This document shows, in pieces, positions 7,716 to 15,485 of a stretch of 36,931 bases of DNA (position 1 is its first letter; every line of letters starts with the position of its first letter). Source of the stretch: Mycobacterium sp. 1245805.9. GTDB taxonomy: Bacteria > Actinomycetota > Actinomycetes > Mycobacteriales > Mycobacteriaceae. The notes beneath the pieces are model-generated. The model was not told the origin of the DNA. It did not search any database and worked only from the letters and a program-made list of their open reading frames with translations. Position numbers and translations under genes: made by a program. The stretch lies in assembly GCF_001672915.1 (NCBI RefSeq), contig NZ_LZKR01000194.1:1-36931 (forward strand), given 5' to 3'.

Positions 7716-8152
7716 CGCGGCGTCCCGATCAGCTCGACCAGCACCCCGTCGGGCGCGGTGATCACCGCCATCGGGACCGTCTTGCCGCCCGGCGCCGGCA
7801 CGCTGATGCGACGGACACCGTCGTCGAAACCCAACGCCGCCAACGCCGTAAGCGTCTCGTCGACCTCGCGCTGCAGCGAGAGCAGGAAGAACCCGTGACG
7901 CGGTCGCCCCGGTGGCGCCGAGCCCTCGTCGGCGCCCTCGAAGACGACCAGTTCGACGATCCCGCTGTCGGGGGCCTGCGGGTCTCCGAGGAATATCGAG
8001 CGCAGCCGATCGGTCTTGGCGCCGAAGAGTTCCGGCCAGTCCCCGGCGAACGTATTGTCGAACAGTTCGGCGAATCCCAGGCCGTCGCGCCAGAACCTCG
8101 TCGAGCGTTCGACGTCCGCCGTGCAGATCGCGGCGTGATGAATACCCGGCAT
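7712..8152 (-). CDS. VOC (glyoxalase/dioxygenase-fold) family protein
   Basis: The 146-residue product contains two beta-alpha-beta-beta-beta modules of the vicinal oxygen chelate fold: GIHHAAICTADVERSTRFW at the start and the C-terminal module ending DGVLVELIGTP. Possible metal ligands are H5/H6, E68, H86 and the Glu near 142. Members include glyoxalases, ring-cleavage dioxygenases and epimerases, so the reaction is open. It starts at ATG 8150-8152 with no ribosome site. A TAATCT hexamer at 8159-8164 is placed for a leaderless transcript. It overlaps the downstream SDR as GTGA. Confidence 0.85.
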   Translation of the reverse strand: MPGIHHAAICTADVERSTRFWRDGLGFAELFDNTFAGDWPELFGAKTDRLRSIFLGDPQAPDSGIVELVVFEGADEGSAPPGRPRHGFFLLSLQREVDETLTALAALGFDDGVRRISVPAPGGKTVPMAVITAPDGVLVELIGTPR

Positions 8153-8158
8153 ACGCCC

Positions 8159-8164
8159 AGATTA
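8159..8164 (-). promoter_or_regulatory. Candidate -10 element of a leaderless VOC-SDR transcript
   Basis: TAATCT on the minus strand fits the mycobacterial TANNNT -10 consensus and lies six bases before the VOC ATG, which has no Shine-Dalgarno sequence. Leaderless mRNAs are common in mycobacteria; use here is inferred. Confidence 0.35.
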
Positions 8165-8181
8165 GGTCACCAGGGAGGGCG

Positions 8182-8730
8182 TCAAGCCTGCTTGAGTGCC
8201 TCGATCTCGAGTGTGACGGTCACCTTGTCGCCGACGACGGCGCCCCCGGTTTCCAGTGGCAGGTCGATGTCGATGCCGAAGTCCTTGCGGTTCAACACCA
8301 CCGACGCCTCGAAGCCGGCGACCTCGCCCTGGCCCATGCCCGGATTGACACCGAAGAATTCGAGGTCCAAGGCGACCGGTTTGGTGACGCCCTTGATGGT
8401 CAGGTCGCCGCGGAGCACGTAGCTCTCGCCGTTCGCCTCCACCGAGGTCGACGTAAACCTCGCGACCGGGTACTTGTCGGCGTCGAAGAAGTCCGGCGCC
8501 TTGAGGTGGGCGTCGCGTTGGGCGTTGCCGGTGTGGAGGGAATCCACCGCGATCTCGGCCTGCACCGACGGTGTGCCGTCGTCGGCGACGACGATCGCAC
8601 CGCTGAAGTTCTCAAAGCTGCCTCGCACCTTGCTGACCATCAAATGACGGACCCAGAAGTTGATCGAGGAGTGCACCGGGTCGATCGCCCACGTGCCGGG
8701 AGTGACCTGCGTCGTCACGGTTGCAGTCAT
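8182..8730 (-). CDS. YceI family protein
   Basis: This 182-residue protein has the complete YceI-like pattern: TWAIDPVHSSINFWVRHLMVS near the N-terminus, then DSLHTGNAQRDAHLKAPDFFDADKYP, the strand TIKGVTKPVALDLE, and DKVTVTLEIEA at the end. YceI proteins form lipocalin-like barrels that bind isoprenoid or other amphiphilic ligands. No signal peptide is visible, so this copy is probably cytoplasmic. The start is ATG 8728-8730, with AGGAAAG about a dozen bases upstream. It looks monocistronic. A link to terpenoid or lipid handling in the cluster is possible but speculative. Confidence 0.92.
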   Translation of the reverse strand: MTATVTTQVTPGTWAIDPVHSSINFWVRHLMVSKVRGSFENFSGAIVVADDGTPSVQAEIAVDSLHTGNAQRDAHLKAPDFFDADKYPVARFTSTSVEANGESYVLRGDLTIKGVTKPVALDLEFFGVNPGMGQGEVAGFEASVVLNRKDFGIDIDLPLETGGAVVGDKVTVTLEIEALKQA

Positions 8731-8828
8731 GTTTGTCCGTCTTTCCTGTTCGGGGCGGCGGCCTGCCCGACGCCTTCCCAGGGCTAAGCGGACCGTAGTC
8801 CAATTTTATTCCTGGCTGGTCAGCGGCC

Positions 8829-9098
8829 TTACCGCGGTCCGGGCCGACCGGTCACGGTGGCCGCGGCCAGTGCGGCAACCTGGTCCGCCAGGTCCGACAA
8901 CGCCCGAGCGGTCGCCAGCTCGTGGCGGGCTTGAGGCACCAAACAGTCGGCGGGATGGCGGTACGCGACGCCCACCCCGGCCAGGCGGGAACTACCCCAT
9001 TCCAGCTCGACCTTGGCGCACGACCTTCCGTGGTGCTCGTCGATCGCCAGCGTGATCATTTGGTGCGTAGCGAAATGCGTGCGATTGGCGTGGTACAT
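8829..9098 (-). CDS. DUF1876 protein, Rv1738/Rv2632c-like dormancy protein
   Basis: The 89-residue product is recognisably of the Rv1738/Rv2632c family (DUF1876). It has ITLAIDEHHGRSCAKVELEW, then GVGVAYRHPADCLVPQ, and ELATARALSDLADQ in the C-terminal helix. Rv1738 is a hypoxia-induced member of the M. tuberculosis DosR regulon and structurally resembles ribosome hibernation factors. ATG 9096-9098 is chosen because it gives a family-typical length and because a DosR-like box (9158-9177) overlaps the alternative GTG at 9174-9176. No good ribosome site precedes either start, so the exact start is uncertain. Confidence 0.85.
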   Translation of the reverse strand: MYHANRTHFATHQMITLAIDEHHGRSCAKVELEWGSSRLAGVGVAYRHPADCLVPQARHELATARALSDLADQVAALAAATVTGRPGPR

Positions 9099-9157
9099 AT
9101 ACGAATCATGCTGCGGGACAGAGTCACTTTCTCGCTCATCGACCGGCGTGCCGCACA

Positions 9158-9177
9158 CTGGTGACTTTGGTCCCACC
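9158..9177 (-). promoter_or_regulatory. DosR-like box upstream of the Rv1738-like gene
   Basis: The plus strand reads CTGGTGACTTTGGTCCCACC; the minus-strand form matches the DosR consensus TTSGGGACTWWAGTCCCSAA at 14 of 20 positions, including GGGAC and the AAGTC core. It lies about 60 bases upstream of the chosen start of a gene whose homologues are DosR-controlled. Hypoxia or nitric-oxide induction through DosR is therefore likely. Confidence 0.7.
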
Positions 9178-9181
9178 AGCG

Positions 9182-9196
9182 AGTGCCTATGGCACT
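9182..9196. repeat. Short inverted repeat
   Basis: AGTGCCTATGGCACT has 6-bp perfect arms around a 3-base centre. It lies between the end of the SDR gene and the DosR-like box. It could be a weak terminator hairpin for the leftward LLM-P450-SDR operon or a protein-binding site; there is no T tract. Confidence 0.35.
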
Positions 9197-9252
9197 TCGC
9201 GGTGCTTTGCGAGTTCGAGCATCACGCTGGCGTGACGCTCGGCGACCGCCAC

Positions 9253-10080
9253 CTAGGCGATCGTCGCCAACGTGCGATCCCACAGCTCGCTGGCGAGGTC
9301 TGGGTCGTAGGCCGCGCGGTGGGCCTTCGCCAGCTTCCCCTTGGCGTAGTACTCGCCAGACGCCCAATCCACTCCGGGCGTGCTCGACGCCAGCCAGACC
9401 AGCTGGTCGGCTCCCTCGTCCGCGCTGGAGATGAACCGGGTGATTATCGGTACCCGATACTTCATGAAGAGGATGGGCCGTGAGCCCGACGCATCGCCGA
9501 AGTTGGTGTTGACATAGCCGGGATGGAACGTCGCCGCCGATAGCCCGGCGGGGTGGTATCGCCGATGTAATTCCCTGGTGAACAACACAATTGCCAGTTT
9601 GGTGAGGGCATAGGCGGTGCTGGGCCGGCGATGGGCCGTGCCCACCAGGTCGGTGAGGGACGCGCGGGGAAGCAGCTTGTGTGACGAGCTCGTCGTGTTG
9701 ACGACGGTGGCGCGGGAATCGACAAGCATCTCCATCAACCGCATGGTGAGCAAAAACGGCGCCAGGTAGTTGACCTGAAAGGTCATCTCGTGACCGTCCG
9801 CGGTCGTGAAGATCTTGTTGAACATGCCACCGGCGTTGTTGGCCAGCACGTCGATGCGCCGGTACGCGGAGCTGATCTTGTCCGCCAGGGCCCGCACCTG
9901 GGACAGGTCGGCGAAGTCGGCCACGAAATAATCCGCGTCAAGGTCGGCGGCCACCGCGGCGGTCTTGGTCGGCGACCGGCCGACTACCACGACATCGTCG
10001 CCGCGCTGCCGCAACCGGCGGGCCGCCGCGGCACCGATGCCGTCACTGGCGCCGGTGATCACGATCGTCTTGCGCGCCAT
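9253..10080 (-). CDS. Short-chain dehydrogenase/reductase, retinol-dehydrogenase-like
   Basis: This 275-residue SDR has TGASDGIG (9-16), NNAG (81-84), a Ser cluster at 131-133, and Tyr157/Lys161 (YALTK). Its layout, with TTADGHEMTFQVNYLAPFLLT after NNAG, is that of the retinol-dehydrogenase/WWOX-like group, which often acts on lipid alcohols. ATG 10078-10080 is preferred; a TTG at 10096-10098 would add six residues but has no better ribosome site. It follows the P450 by 18 bases in the leftward operon that starts at 12353. It could oxidise an alcohol made by that P450 (inference). Confidence 0.9.
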   Translation of the reverse strand: MARKTIVITGASDGIGAAAARRLRQRGDDVVVVGRSPTKTAAVAADLDADYFVADFADLSQVRALADKISSAYRRIDVLANNAGGMFNKIFTTADGHEMTFQVNYLAPFLLTMRLMEMLVDSRATVVNTTSSSHKLLPRASLTDLVGTAHRRPSTAYALTKLAIVLFTRELHRRYHPAGLSAATFHPGYVNTNFGDASGSRPILFMKYRVPIITRFISSADEGADQLVWLASSTPGVDWASGEYYAKGKLAKAHRAAYDPDLASELWDRTLATIA

Positions 10081-10098
10081 AGCCTGCAGGCTAGGCAA

Positions 10099-11334
10099 CT
10101 AGGTCAGCGAGTAACGCACCGGGAGGTGTTTGAGGCCGCCGACGAAGGTGGTGGCGGTCAGTTCCGGATCGCCGGTCAGCTCTATGGACTTGAGCCGGGG
10201 CAGCAGTTCGGAGAAGAAGCTGTTGACCTCCATGCGGGCCAGCGCCGCGCCCATGCAGAAGTGCACGCCATAGCCGAAGGCCACGTGTTTGTTCGGGTCG
10301 CGCCCGACGTCGAAGCGGAATGGGTCGTCGAACACGTCCTCGTCGCGGTTGGCCGAGACGTAGGACAGCAGCAGGGAATCCCCTGCGGCGATGGGGATTC
10401 CGCGCACGGTCGTGTCCCTGGCCGCGGTGCGCATGAACTCCTTGACCGGGGTGACCCAGCGGATCATCTCCTCGGTGGCCAACGGCATCAGGTCGAGGTT
10501 GTCGCGCAGCCGCTCGCGCTGGTCCGGGTTCTCGATGAGCGCCTGCATGCCGCCCGAGATGGTCGCGCTGGTGGTGTCGTGACCCGCGGTGGCGACGATG
10601 AGGTAGTACGAGACCGTGTCGATGTCCGACAGCGGTTCGCCGTCCACGCGCGCATTGGCGATCGCCGAGGCGAGGTCCTCGGTCGGGTGCTCGCGCCGGG
10701 CCGCCGTCACGGCGTTGAAGTACTCGAACATGTCGAACAACGCCGGCAGCTGATCCTCGTTCGTGGTGCCGCGTTTGAATTCGGAGTCCTCGCTGCCGAA
10801 CAACTCCTGGGTCAGTTTGAGCATGCGGGGAAAGTCGGCCTCCGGCAGCCCCAGCAGCGACATGATCACGTAGAGCGGGTAATTGACCGCGACATGCTGG
10901 ACGAAGTCGCACTCGGGGCTTGCCGCCATCATCTTATCCACATAGATCTTGGCCAGCTCGTCGACACGAACTTTCAACGCCCGCATTGCCTTCGGGCGAA
11001 ACCAGTCGGAACCGATCGCGCGCACCACCCGGTGCTGCGGATCGTCAAGGTGGATCAGGGTTCGCACGCCCGCGGCGAGCGCCTGCTCGTCACCCTCCAC
11101 CGTGGTCAGCACCGGGCGCGGCCAGTTGGTGAACAGCATGTTCTCGCGCTCGATGTCCATGATGTCGGCGTGCTTGGTGATCGCCCAGAACGGCTTGTAG
11201 TTCGGCACGTCGACCCACGACACCGGGGCGTTCGCCCGCAGGTGGGTCAGCGCCGCGTGCAGCCGCGGCTCGTCGGTGTAGGCCAACGGATCCGTCAACA
11301 GCTTGGCGGCGTCATCCATCGTCGGCGTGCTCAC
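10099..11334 (-). CDS. Cytochrome P450 (AGHDTT type)
   Basis: This 411-residue P450 has the classic I-helix AGHDTT (250-255), ExxR at E289-R292, and the haem loop FGYGVHFCMG with Cys360. It is clearly different from the two AGLETT P450s in the window, so it probably performs another step. Its GTG start (11332-11334) overlaps the stop of the LLM oxidoreductase as GTGA, and the SDR follows 18 bases later. The three genes thus form a compact leftward operon. The ATG at 11317-11319 is a possible later start. The ligand-binding region is not informative enough to name a CYP family. Confidence 0.95.
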   Translation of the reverse strand: MSTPTMDDAAKLLTDPLAYTDEPRLHAALTHLRANAPVSWVDVPNYKPFWAITKHADIMDIERENMLFTNWPRPVLTTVEGDEQALAAGVRTLIHLDDPQHRVVRAIGSDWFRPKAMRALKVRVDELAKIYVDKMMAASPECDFVQHVAVNYPLYVIMSLLGLPEADFPRMLKLTQELFGSEDSEFKRGTTNEDQLPALFDMFEYFNAVTAARREHPTEDLASAIANARVDGEPLSDIDTVSYYLIVATAGHDTTSATISGGMQALIENPDQRERLRDNLDLMPLATEEMIRWVTPVKEFMRTAARDTTVRGIPIAAGDSLLLSYVSANRDEDVFDDPFRFDVGRDPNKHVAFGYGVHFCMGAALARMEVNSFFSELLPRLKSIELTGDPELTATTFVGGLKHLPVRYSLT

Positions 11335-12353
11335 TGGCGAAACTCCTTCGTTGCCGTACTGACACAGTTTTGCGAGGCGGTCATGAAGATCGGCAGGACC
11401 CGATCGACGACGCCCGTACAGCGGTTTTTGAGGGCGGCACCGACCTCGTCGACCGGGCCGACGACGGCGAAGGTCGCGAGCATTTCGTCGTCGATCAACG
11501 AAGCCATGGCGTCCCACTCCCCCTGCTTGGACAGCCGATTCAGCTCCTCGTGCAGGCCGCCCCAGCCGTGCAGCCCCAGCACCGTGCGATAGGCCGGGGT
11601 CGATCCGTAGAACGCGATCTGCTTGCGCACCGCGGCCGTGGCCGTCCGCAGCTCGGCGTCGTTCTCCCCTGTGGCCACCAGTACTTCGGCCGACAACTCG
11701 AGCTCCGTGCGGTCGCGGCCGGCGCGCCGCAGGCCGCGCAGGAGCGCCGGGGTGGTGACCTCGGTGATGTACCGCTTCGACACCATCGGGTGGCCCAGGT
11801 GGCCGTCGGCGACCTCGCCGCACATCTCCGTCATCGCTTCACCGACCGCGGCCAGGAACACCTTCGGCGGCGGGTAGGGCTGCGGCTCGGGCGTGAACAT
11901 CGGGGTCATGATCTTGTGGGTGTAGAAGTCGCCCTCGAAACGAAGCTTGGTGCCGTCGCGCCAGGCGGCCCAGATGGCATGTAGCGCGGAGACGAATTCC
12001 CGCATCCGGCGCGCCGGGTGGCTCCACGGCATGCTGAACCGCTTCTCGATGTGGGGCTGGATCTGGGTGCCCAGGCCGAGGACGAACCGGCCCTGCGAGT
12101 AGGCCTGCAGATCCCAGCCGAGGTTGGCGACGATCATCGGATTGCGGGCGAACGCCACCGCGACGTTGGTGCCGACTTCGAGCCGCGACGTGTGTTCGGC
12201 GGCCAGCAACAGCGGCAGAAAGGGGTCGTGACTGGTTTCGGCGGTCCATCCCCCGTCGTACCCCTGCTCTTCCAGGTCCCGGGCGGCCCCGGCGGCCCGC
12301 GCCAGCTGATTGGGGATGCCCCCGTCGATCTTGAGGCGAGGGCCGTCAGCCAT
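11331..12353 (-). CDS. LLM-class F420-dependent oxidoreductase (MSMEG_2256-like)
   Basis: The 340-residue product is a luciferase-like monooxygenase fold protein. It resembles the F420-dependent group named after MSMEG_2256: YDGGWTAETSHDPFLPLLLAAEHT, then VGTNVAVAFARNPMIVA and SQGRFVLGLGTQ. Such enzymes use F420 for hydride transfer on unidentified substrates. ATG 12351-12353 is chosen because a TAAAGT -10 hexamer at 12361-12366 fits a leaderless mRNA and no ribosome site is present; longer readings would cross the operator. It is the first gene of the leftward LLM-P450-SDR operon, and the shared palindrome (12365-12383) begins 12 bases upstream, overlapping that hexamer. Confidence 0.88.
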   Translation of the reverse strand: MADGPRLKIDGGIPNQLARAAGAARDLEEQGYDGGWTAETSHDPFLPLLLAAEHTSRLEVGTNVAVAFARNPMIVANLGWDLQAYSQGRFVLGLGTQIQPHIEKRFSMPWSHPARRMREFVSALHAIWAAWRDGTKLRFEGDFYTHKIMTPMFTPEPQPYPPPKVFLAAVGEAMTEMCGEVADGHLGHPMVSKRYITEVTTPALLRGLRRAGRDRTELELSAEVLVATGENDAELRTATAAVRKQIAFYGSTPAYRTVLGLHGWGGLHEELNRLSKQGEWDAMASLIDDEMLATFAVVGPVDEVGAALKNRCTGVVDRVLPIFMTASQNCVSTATKEFRQ

Positions 12354-12360
12354 GCGGGTA

Positions 12361-12366
12361 ACTTTA
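12361..12366 (-). promoter_or_regulatory. Candidate -10 element of the LLM-P450-SDR operon
   Basis: TAAAGT on the minus strand fits TANNNT and lies seven bases before the LLM ATG, consistent with a leaderless transcript. It overlaps the first bases of the shared operator, so a bound repressor would block it. By-eye prediction. Confidence 0.35.
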
Positions 12367-12383
12367 CAGTAAGCAATCCAGTA
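12365..12383. promoter_or_regulatory. Candidate operator, site 2 (shared 19-bp inverted repeat)
   Basis: TACAGTAAGCAATCCAGTA matches the palindrome TACTGTAATnATTACAGTA at 14 of 18 non-central positions. It lies in the divergent gap between the LLM gene and the carboxyltransferase gene and overlaps the predicted -10 of the LLM operon. Confidence 0.6.
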
Positions 12384-12493
12384 TGTGACCCTGCTGGTCG
12401 GATGGCGATCGCAAGCGCGGCGTAGCCGGGCGCGGCGGGTCGCCTTCATCGGTCAAAGCGCGCGACGGATCTCCCGTGAGGTAGGACATAGGC

Positions 12494-13990
12494 ATGACAA
12501 AACCCCCGGATTGGCAGGAGACGCTCGAGGACCTCGATCGTCGCCGGCGGCGCGCGTGGGGAATGGGCGGGCCCGAACGGCTGGACAAGCACCGCGGCAA
12601 GGGCAAGCTCGACGCCCGCGCGCGCATCGAGCGGCTCGTCGACCCGGGGACCTTCCGCGAAATCGGCACGCTGGTCGGGGGCGAGATCGCGGCCGATGGG
12701 CTGGTCGTCGGCTCCGGCTCGATCAACGGTTCGCCGGTGATGTTGGGCTCGGAGGACTTCACCACCATGGCCGGCAGCATCGGACCCGGCGGCAACTCCA
12801 AGCGCTACCGCATCGCCGAACTGGCGCTGCGCGACAAGATTCCCCTGGTGATGCTCCTCGAGGGCGCCGGGTTTCGTCCCGGCGGTGGGCATTACGGCCG
12901 CACCCCGACGGACCTGCTCTCCCAGGCGCAGTGCTCGGGCCGGGTACCGACCGTCGCGGCCGTGCTCGGGCCCTCGGCCGGGCACGGCGCTCTGGTTGCC
13001 CCGGTCTGCGACTTTCGGATCATGAGCACCCAGGGCGCGATCTTCACCGCCGGGCCGCCCGTCGTCAAAGAGTCGACCGGAGAAGAGATTTCGAAGGAGG
13101 ACCTCGGCGGGCCGGTCACCGCCTTGCCGAGCGGGGTGATCCACAACGTGGCGGAGGACGACGAGGCGGTGATCGCGGACATCCGGCGGTACCTGTCATA
13201 TTTTCCGCCGAGCGCGTGGTCGTACCCCGCGCCGCTGCCGCCGAACGAGGACAGCGAGCCGCGCGCGACGCCCGAACTGCTCGACATCGTCTCCCGCGAC
13301 AACCGGCGTGTCTACGACATGCGCGCGGTGCTGGACGTGGTCTTCGACCGGCCCGACTGGTTCGAGGTTCAGCCGCAGTACGGCAAGGCGATCATCTGCG
13401 CGCTGGCCCATCTCGGCGGCCATCCGGTCGCGGTCGTCGCGAATCAGCCCAACGTGCTCGCGGGCTCCATCGACGCCGCCGCCGCGGACAAGGCAGCGCA
13501 TTTCATCCTGGTGGCCGACTCCTTCCATCTGCCCATCGTGTTCCTCGCCGACAACCCCGGCATGCTGCCGGGTAGTCGGTCCGAGCGCAGCGGCGTGCTG
13601 CGCGCCGGTGCGCGGATGTTCGCCGCGCAGACCGCGGCGACCACGATCAAGCTGCACGTCACGCTGCGCAAGGCCTACGGATTCGGCTCAATGGTCATGT
13701 CACTGCTGGGTTTCGATCACCAGAGCGCGACCTTCGCCTACCCGGGCGCGACCATGGGCGCCATGAGCGCGGCGGCGCTGGGCCGGGCCACGCATGCCGG
13801 TGAGGACATCACCGCGAAGCTGCGTGATGCCGAGTTGCAGGCGTCCTATCGCTCGGCCGAACATCTGGGATTCGACGAGCTCATCGATCCCCGCGAAACC
13901 CGTGACGCCCTATTGGGTTCGCTGCTTCGCGGACTGTCCAGTCGTCAGGCCGCTGCCGAGCCGGTCAGCCGGACCGTCATCCTGCCCTGA
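12494..13990 (+). CDS. Acyl-CoA carboxylase beta subunit-type carboxyltransferase
   Basis: This 498-residue protein has the two crotonase-like halves of a biotin-dependent carboxyltransferase. The N-terminal signature HRGKGKLDARARIERLVDPG is at about 33-52. The first oxyanion-hole loop GPSAGHGA is at 159-166, ADNPGMLPG at about 352-360, and the second loop RKAYGFGSM at about 392-400. Known AccD proteins carboxylate acyl-CoA using biotin on an AccA subunit. No biotin carboxylase or BCCP gene is in the window, so it would need a housekeeping AccA or do a decarboxylase or other reaction. It is transcribed alone from the divergent region containing operator site 2; ATG 12494 follows a purine-rich AGGTAGGA. 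Confidence 0.9.
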   Translation: MTKPPDWQETLEDLDRRRRRAWGMGGPERLDKHRGKGKLDARARIERLVDPGTFREIGTLVGGEIAADGLVVGSGSINGSPVMLGSEDFTTMAGSIGPGGNSKRYRIAELALRDKIPLVMLLEGAGFRPGGGHYGRTPTDLLSQAQCSGRVPTVAAVLGPSAGHGALVAPVCDFRIMSTQGAIFTAGPPVVKESTGEEISKEDLGGPVTALPSGVIHNVAEDDEAVIADIRRYLSYFPPSAWSYPAPLPPNEDSEPRATPELLDIVSRDNRRVYDMRAVLDVVFDRPDWFEVQPQYGKAIICALAHLGGHPVAVVANQPNVLAGSIDAAAADKAAHFILVADSFHLPIVFLADNPGMLPGSRSERSGVLRAGARMFAAQTAATTIKLHVTLRKAYGFGSMVMSLLGFDHQSATFAYPGATMGAMSAAALGRATHAGEDITAKLRDAELQASYRSAEHLGFDELIDPRETRDALLGSLLRGLSSRQAAAEPVSRTVILP

Positions 13991-13996
13991 CTCTTT

Positions 13997-14065
13997 GGCC
14001 GCGAGCGTGCGTGTTTGCACGCGACACGCCGCTCTAGCGTGTCATTTTGCGCACCCTCGCGGGCC
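13997..14065. terminator. Nested inverted repeats (three-way-junction-like) between convergent genes
   Basis: An outer stem GGCCGCGAG (13997-14005) pairs with CTCGCGGGCC (14056-14065) with one bulged C. Inside are two perfect hairpins: GCGTGC/GCACGC (14005-14010 and 14017-14022) and GACACGC/GCGTGTC (14023-14029 and 14037-14043). The element fills almost the whole gap between the convergent carboxyltransferase and LLM genes and would fold in both RNA directions. A bidirectional terminator role is inferred; there is no T tract. Its form recalls recurrent mycobacterial intergenic repeats. Confidence 0.5.
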
Positions 14066-15096
14066 TAACCGCCGGCGCGGTAGGCGGTGACGACGGGCTC
14101 GAGCTCGTCGGGCGTCGCGCCGTGCATGATCACCGCGTCGGCCCCGTAGTCGAATTCCTTACGGATGCGGTCCACGCACTGCTGGGCCGACCCGGTGGCC
14201 GACGGCTCCAGCCACTCGTCGGGGATCAGCGTCGCGATGTGCTCGATTTGTTCGGGTGTGGCCTTATGGTCGATCCCGCCGGCGATGGACGTCACCACCG
14301 AATCCTCCCGAAAGCGCTGCAGCACAGCGGGATCCCACTTGTTGGTCTGCACCAGCAGATCGCCATACCCCTGCAGATACGTGGCCAGGCGCGCGACGGT
14401 CTTTTTCAGCCGCAGCTGTTCGGGAAGGTGGTCGCCGACCGTCGCGAAGCATGACCACACCCGCACGCTGTCCGGGTCGCGGCCCGCCTTCTCCGCGGCG
14501 GACTTGACCGTTGCCACGCAGCGCTGCAACGTCTCCGGGGTGAAGTAGGTGTGCAGGATGACGTCGTCGAATGCGCGGCCGCCGAGCGCCAGCGTGTTCG
14601 GCCCGAACGCCACCAGCGCAAGGCGAATGTCCTCGTCGAAGTCCGGATCAAGGAACAGGATCGGGTATTTCCCCATCGGCCCGTCGTGGTTGAAGATCAG
14701 CTCTCCGTGCCACAGCCGGCGCATGACCTGGGCCCAGTCCTCCATCTGCGCGGTCGTCACGGCCGGGATGCCGAACGCCCCGTAGATCGCGGCGATGCCG
14801 CGGCCGATGCCGAGAGTGAACCGCCCGCCGGAGAGCCGATGCATGGTGCTCGCCCACGATCCGGTGATCAGCGGGTGGCGGGTGTTGTGATTGGTTGCGG
14901 CGGTGGCGATTTGCATCCGGCTGGTCACCGCGCAGGCCGCCCCGACGAGCGACGACGCCTCCTTGACGTTCCAGCGCTCGGAGATGAACGCGGTGCCGAA
15001 GCCCAGCTCCTCGCCGCGGCGGGCCTCGTCCATCAGGGTTGCCGGCCCCTCGCCGCCGGCCCCGGCGAGCAGGTAGTACCCCAATTCGTCAAGCAT
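14065..15096 (-). CDS. LLM-class F420-dependent oxidoreductase (MSMEG_2249-like)
   Basis: This 343-residue luciferase-like protein belongs to the F420-dependent group named after MSMEG_2249: LGYYLLAGAGG at the start, GEELGFGTAFISERWNVKEA, then ATNHNTRHPLITGSWASTM and GGRFTLGIGRG. The reaction is unknown. The start is either ATG 15094-15096 (used here) or TTG 15106-15108, which overlaps the stop of the SnoaL-like gene as TTGA and has AGGGG seven bases upstream. It is the last gene of the leftward operon 17078->14065. Its partner LLM (MSMEG_2256-like) is at 11331, so both families occur in one cluster here, as the name numbers suggest they do in M. smegmatis. Confidence 0.88.
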   Translation of the reverse strand: MLDELGYYLLAGAGGEGPATLMDEARRGEELGFGTAFISERWNVKEASSLVGAACAVTSRMQIATAATNHNTRHPLITGSWASTMHRLSGGRFTLGIGRGIAAIYGAFGIPAVTTAQMEDWAQVMRRLWHGELIFNHDGPMGKYPILFLDPDFDEDIRLALVAFGPNTLALGGRAFDDVILHTYFTPETLQRCVATVKSAAEKAGRDPDSVRVWSCFATVGDHLPEQLRLKKTVARLATYLQGYGDLLVQTNKWDPAVLQRFREDSVVTSIAGGIDHKATPEQIEHIATLIPDEWLEPSATGSAQQCVDRIRKEFDYGADAVIMHGATPDELEPVVTAYRAGG

Positions 15097-15104
15097 GCGC
15101 TCGC

Positions 15105-15485
15105 TCAATTCCAAACCCCTTGCTGGTACCCGCAATTCCACACCTCGGTGATCCGGCCGGCGACGACGCGGAACACCTCGATGCTGGCGACGTTGGTTTC
15201 GGTGCCGTCCTTGGTGGTCATCGACGAGTCGTAGACGAGCGCCACGTGCTCGCCGTCGTCGCCGGCGACCACGATGTTCAGGTCGAAACGCAACTTGTCG
15301 AAGATTCCCCAGAGGTCCCTGATCCGGTTGACCGCCTGCTCGCGGGTCAGCGTGTGGGCCGCGCCGACCTCGTGCCGAATCACGGTGTCGGCGAACAACT
15401 CCTCGGCCAGGTCGTAATTGCGTTCGTTCCAGACCACCAGGTTGTAAAGCTCGACCACTTCGCGCGCCGACCGCATTCGCGCCAT
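15105..15485 (-). CDS. SnoaL-like (NTF2-fold) protein
   Basis: The 126-residue product has an NTF2-like fold pattern: VVELYNLVVWNERNYDLAEELFADTVIRHE, then VNRIRDLWGIFDKLRFDLNIVVAGDD, a strand with FRVVAGRITEVW, and a short tail. This is the SnoaL-like group found among small cyclases, hydratases and isomerases. The ATG (15483-15485) overlaps the upstream hydrolase stop as TGATG, and its own stop lies at the start region of the LLM gene, so all are tightly coupled. The reaction is not predictable from sequence alone. Confidence 0.83.
   Translation of the reverse strand: MARMRSAREVVELYNLVVWNERNYDLAEELFADTVIRHEVGAAHTLTREQAVNRIRDLWGIFDKLRFDLNIVVAGDDGEHVALVYDSSMTTKDGTETNVASIEVFRVVAGRITEVWNCGYQQGVWN

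Noticed and set aside
9790..11592. Long plus-strand reading frame of about 600 codons
   Set aside because: It is the antisense shadow of the SDR and P450 genes, has no family match and high Arg/His/Gly content, typical of GC-rich complementary frames.
12385..13575. Plus-strand reading frame overlapping the carboxyltransferase
   Set aside because: Composition is Arg/Ala-rich noise in another frame of a clearly coding gene.
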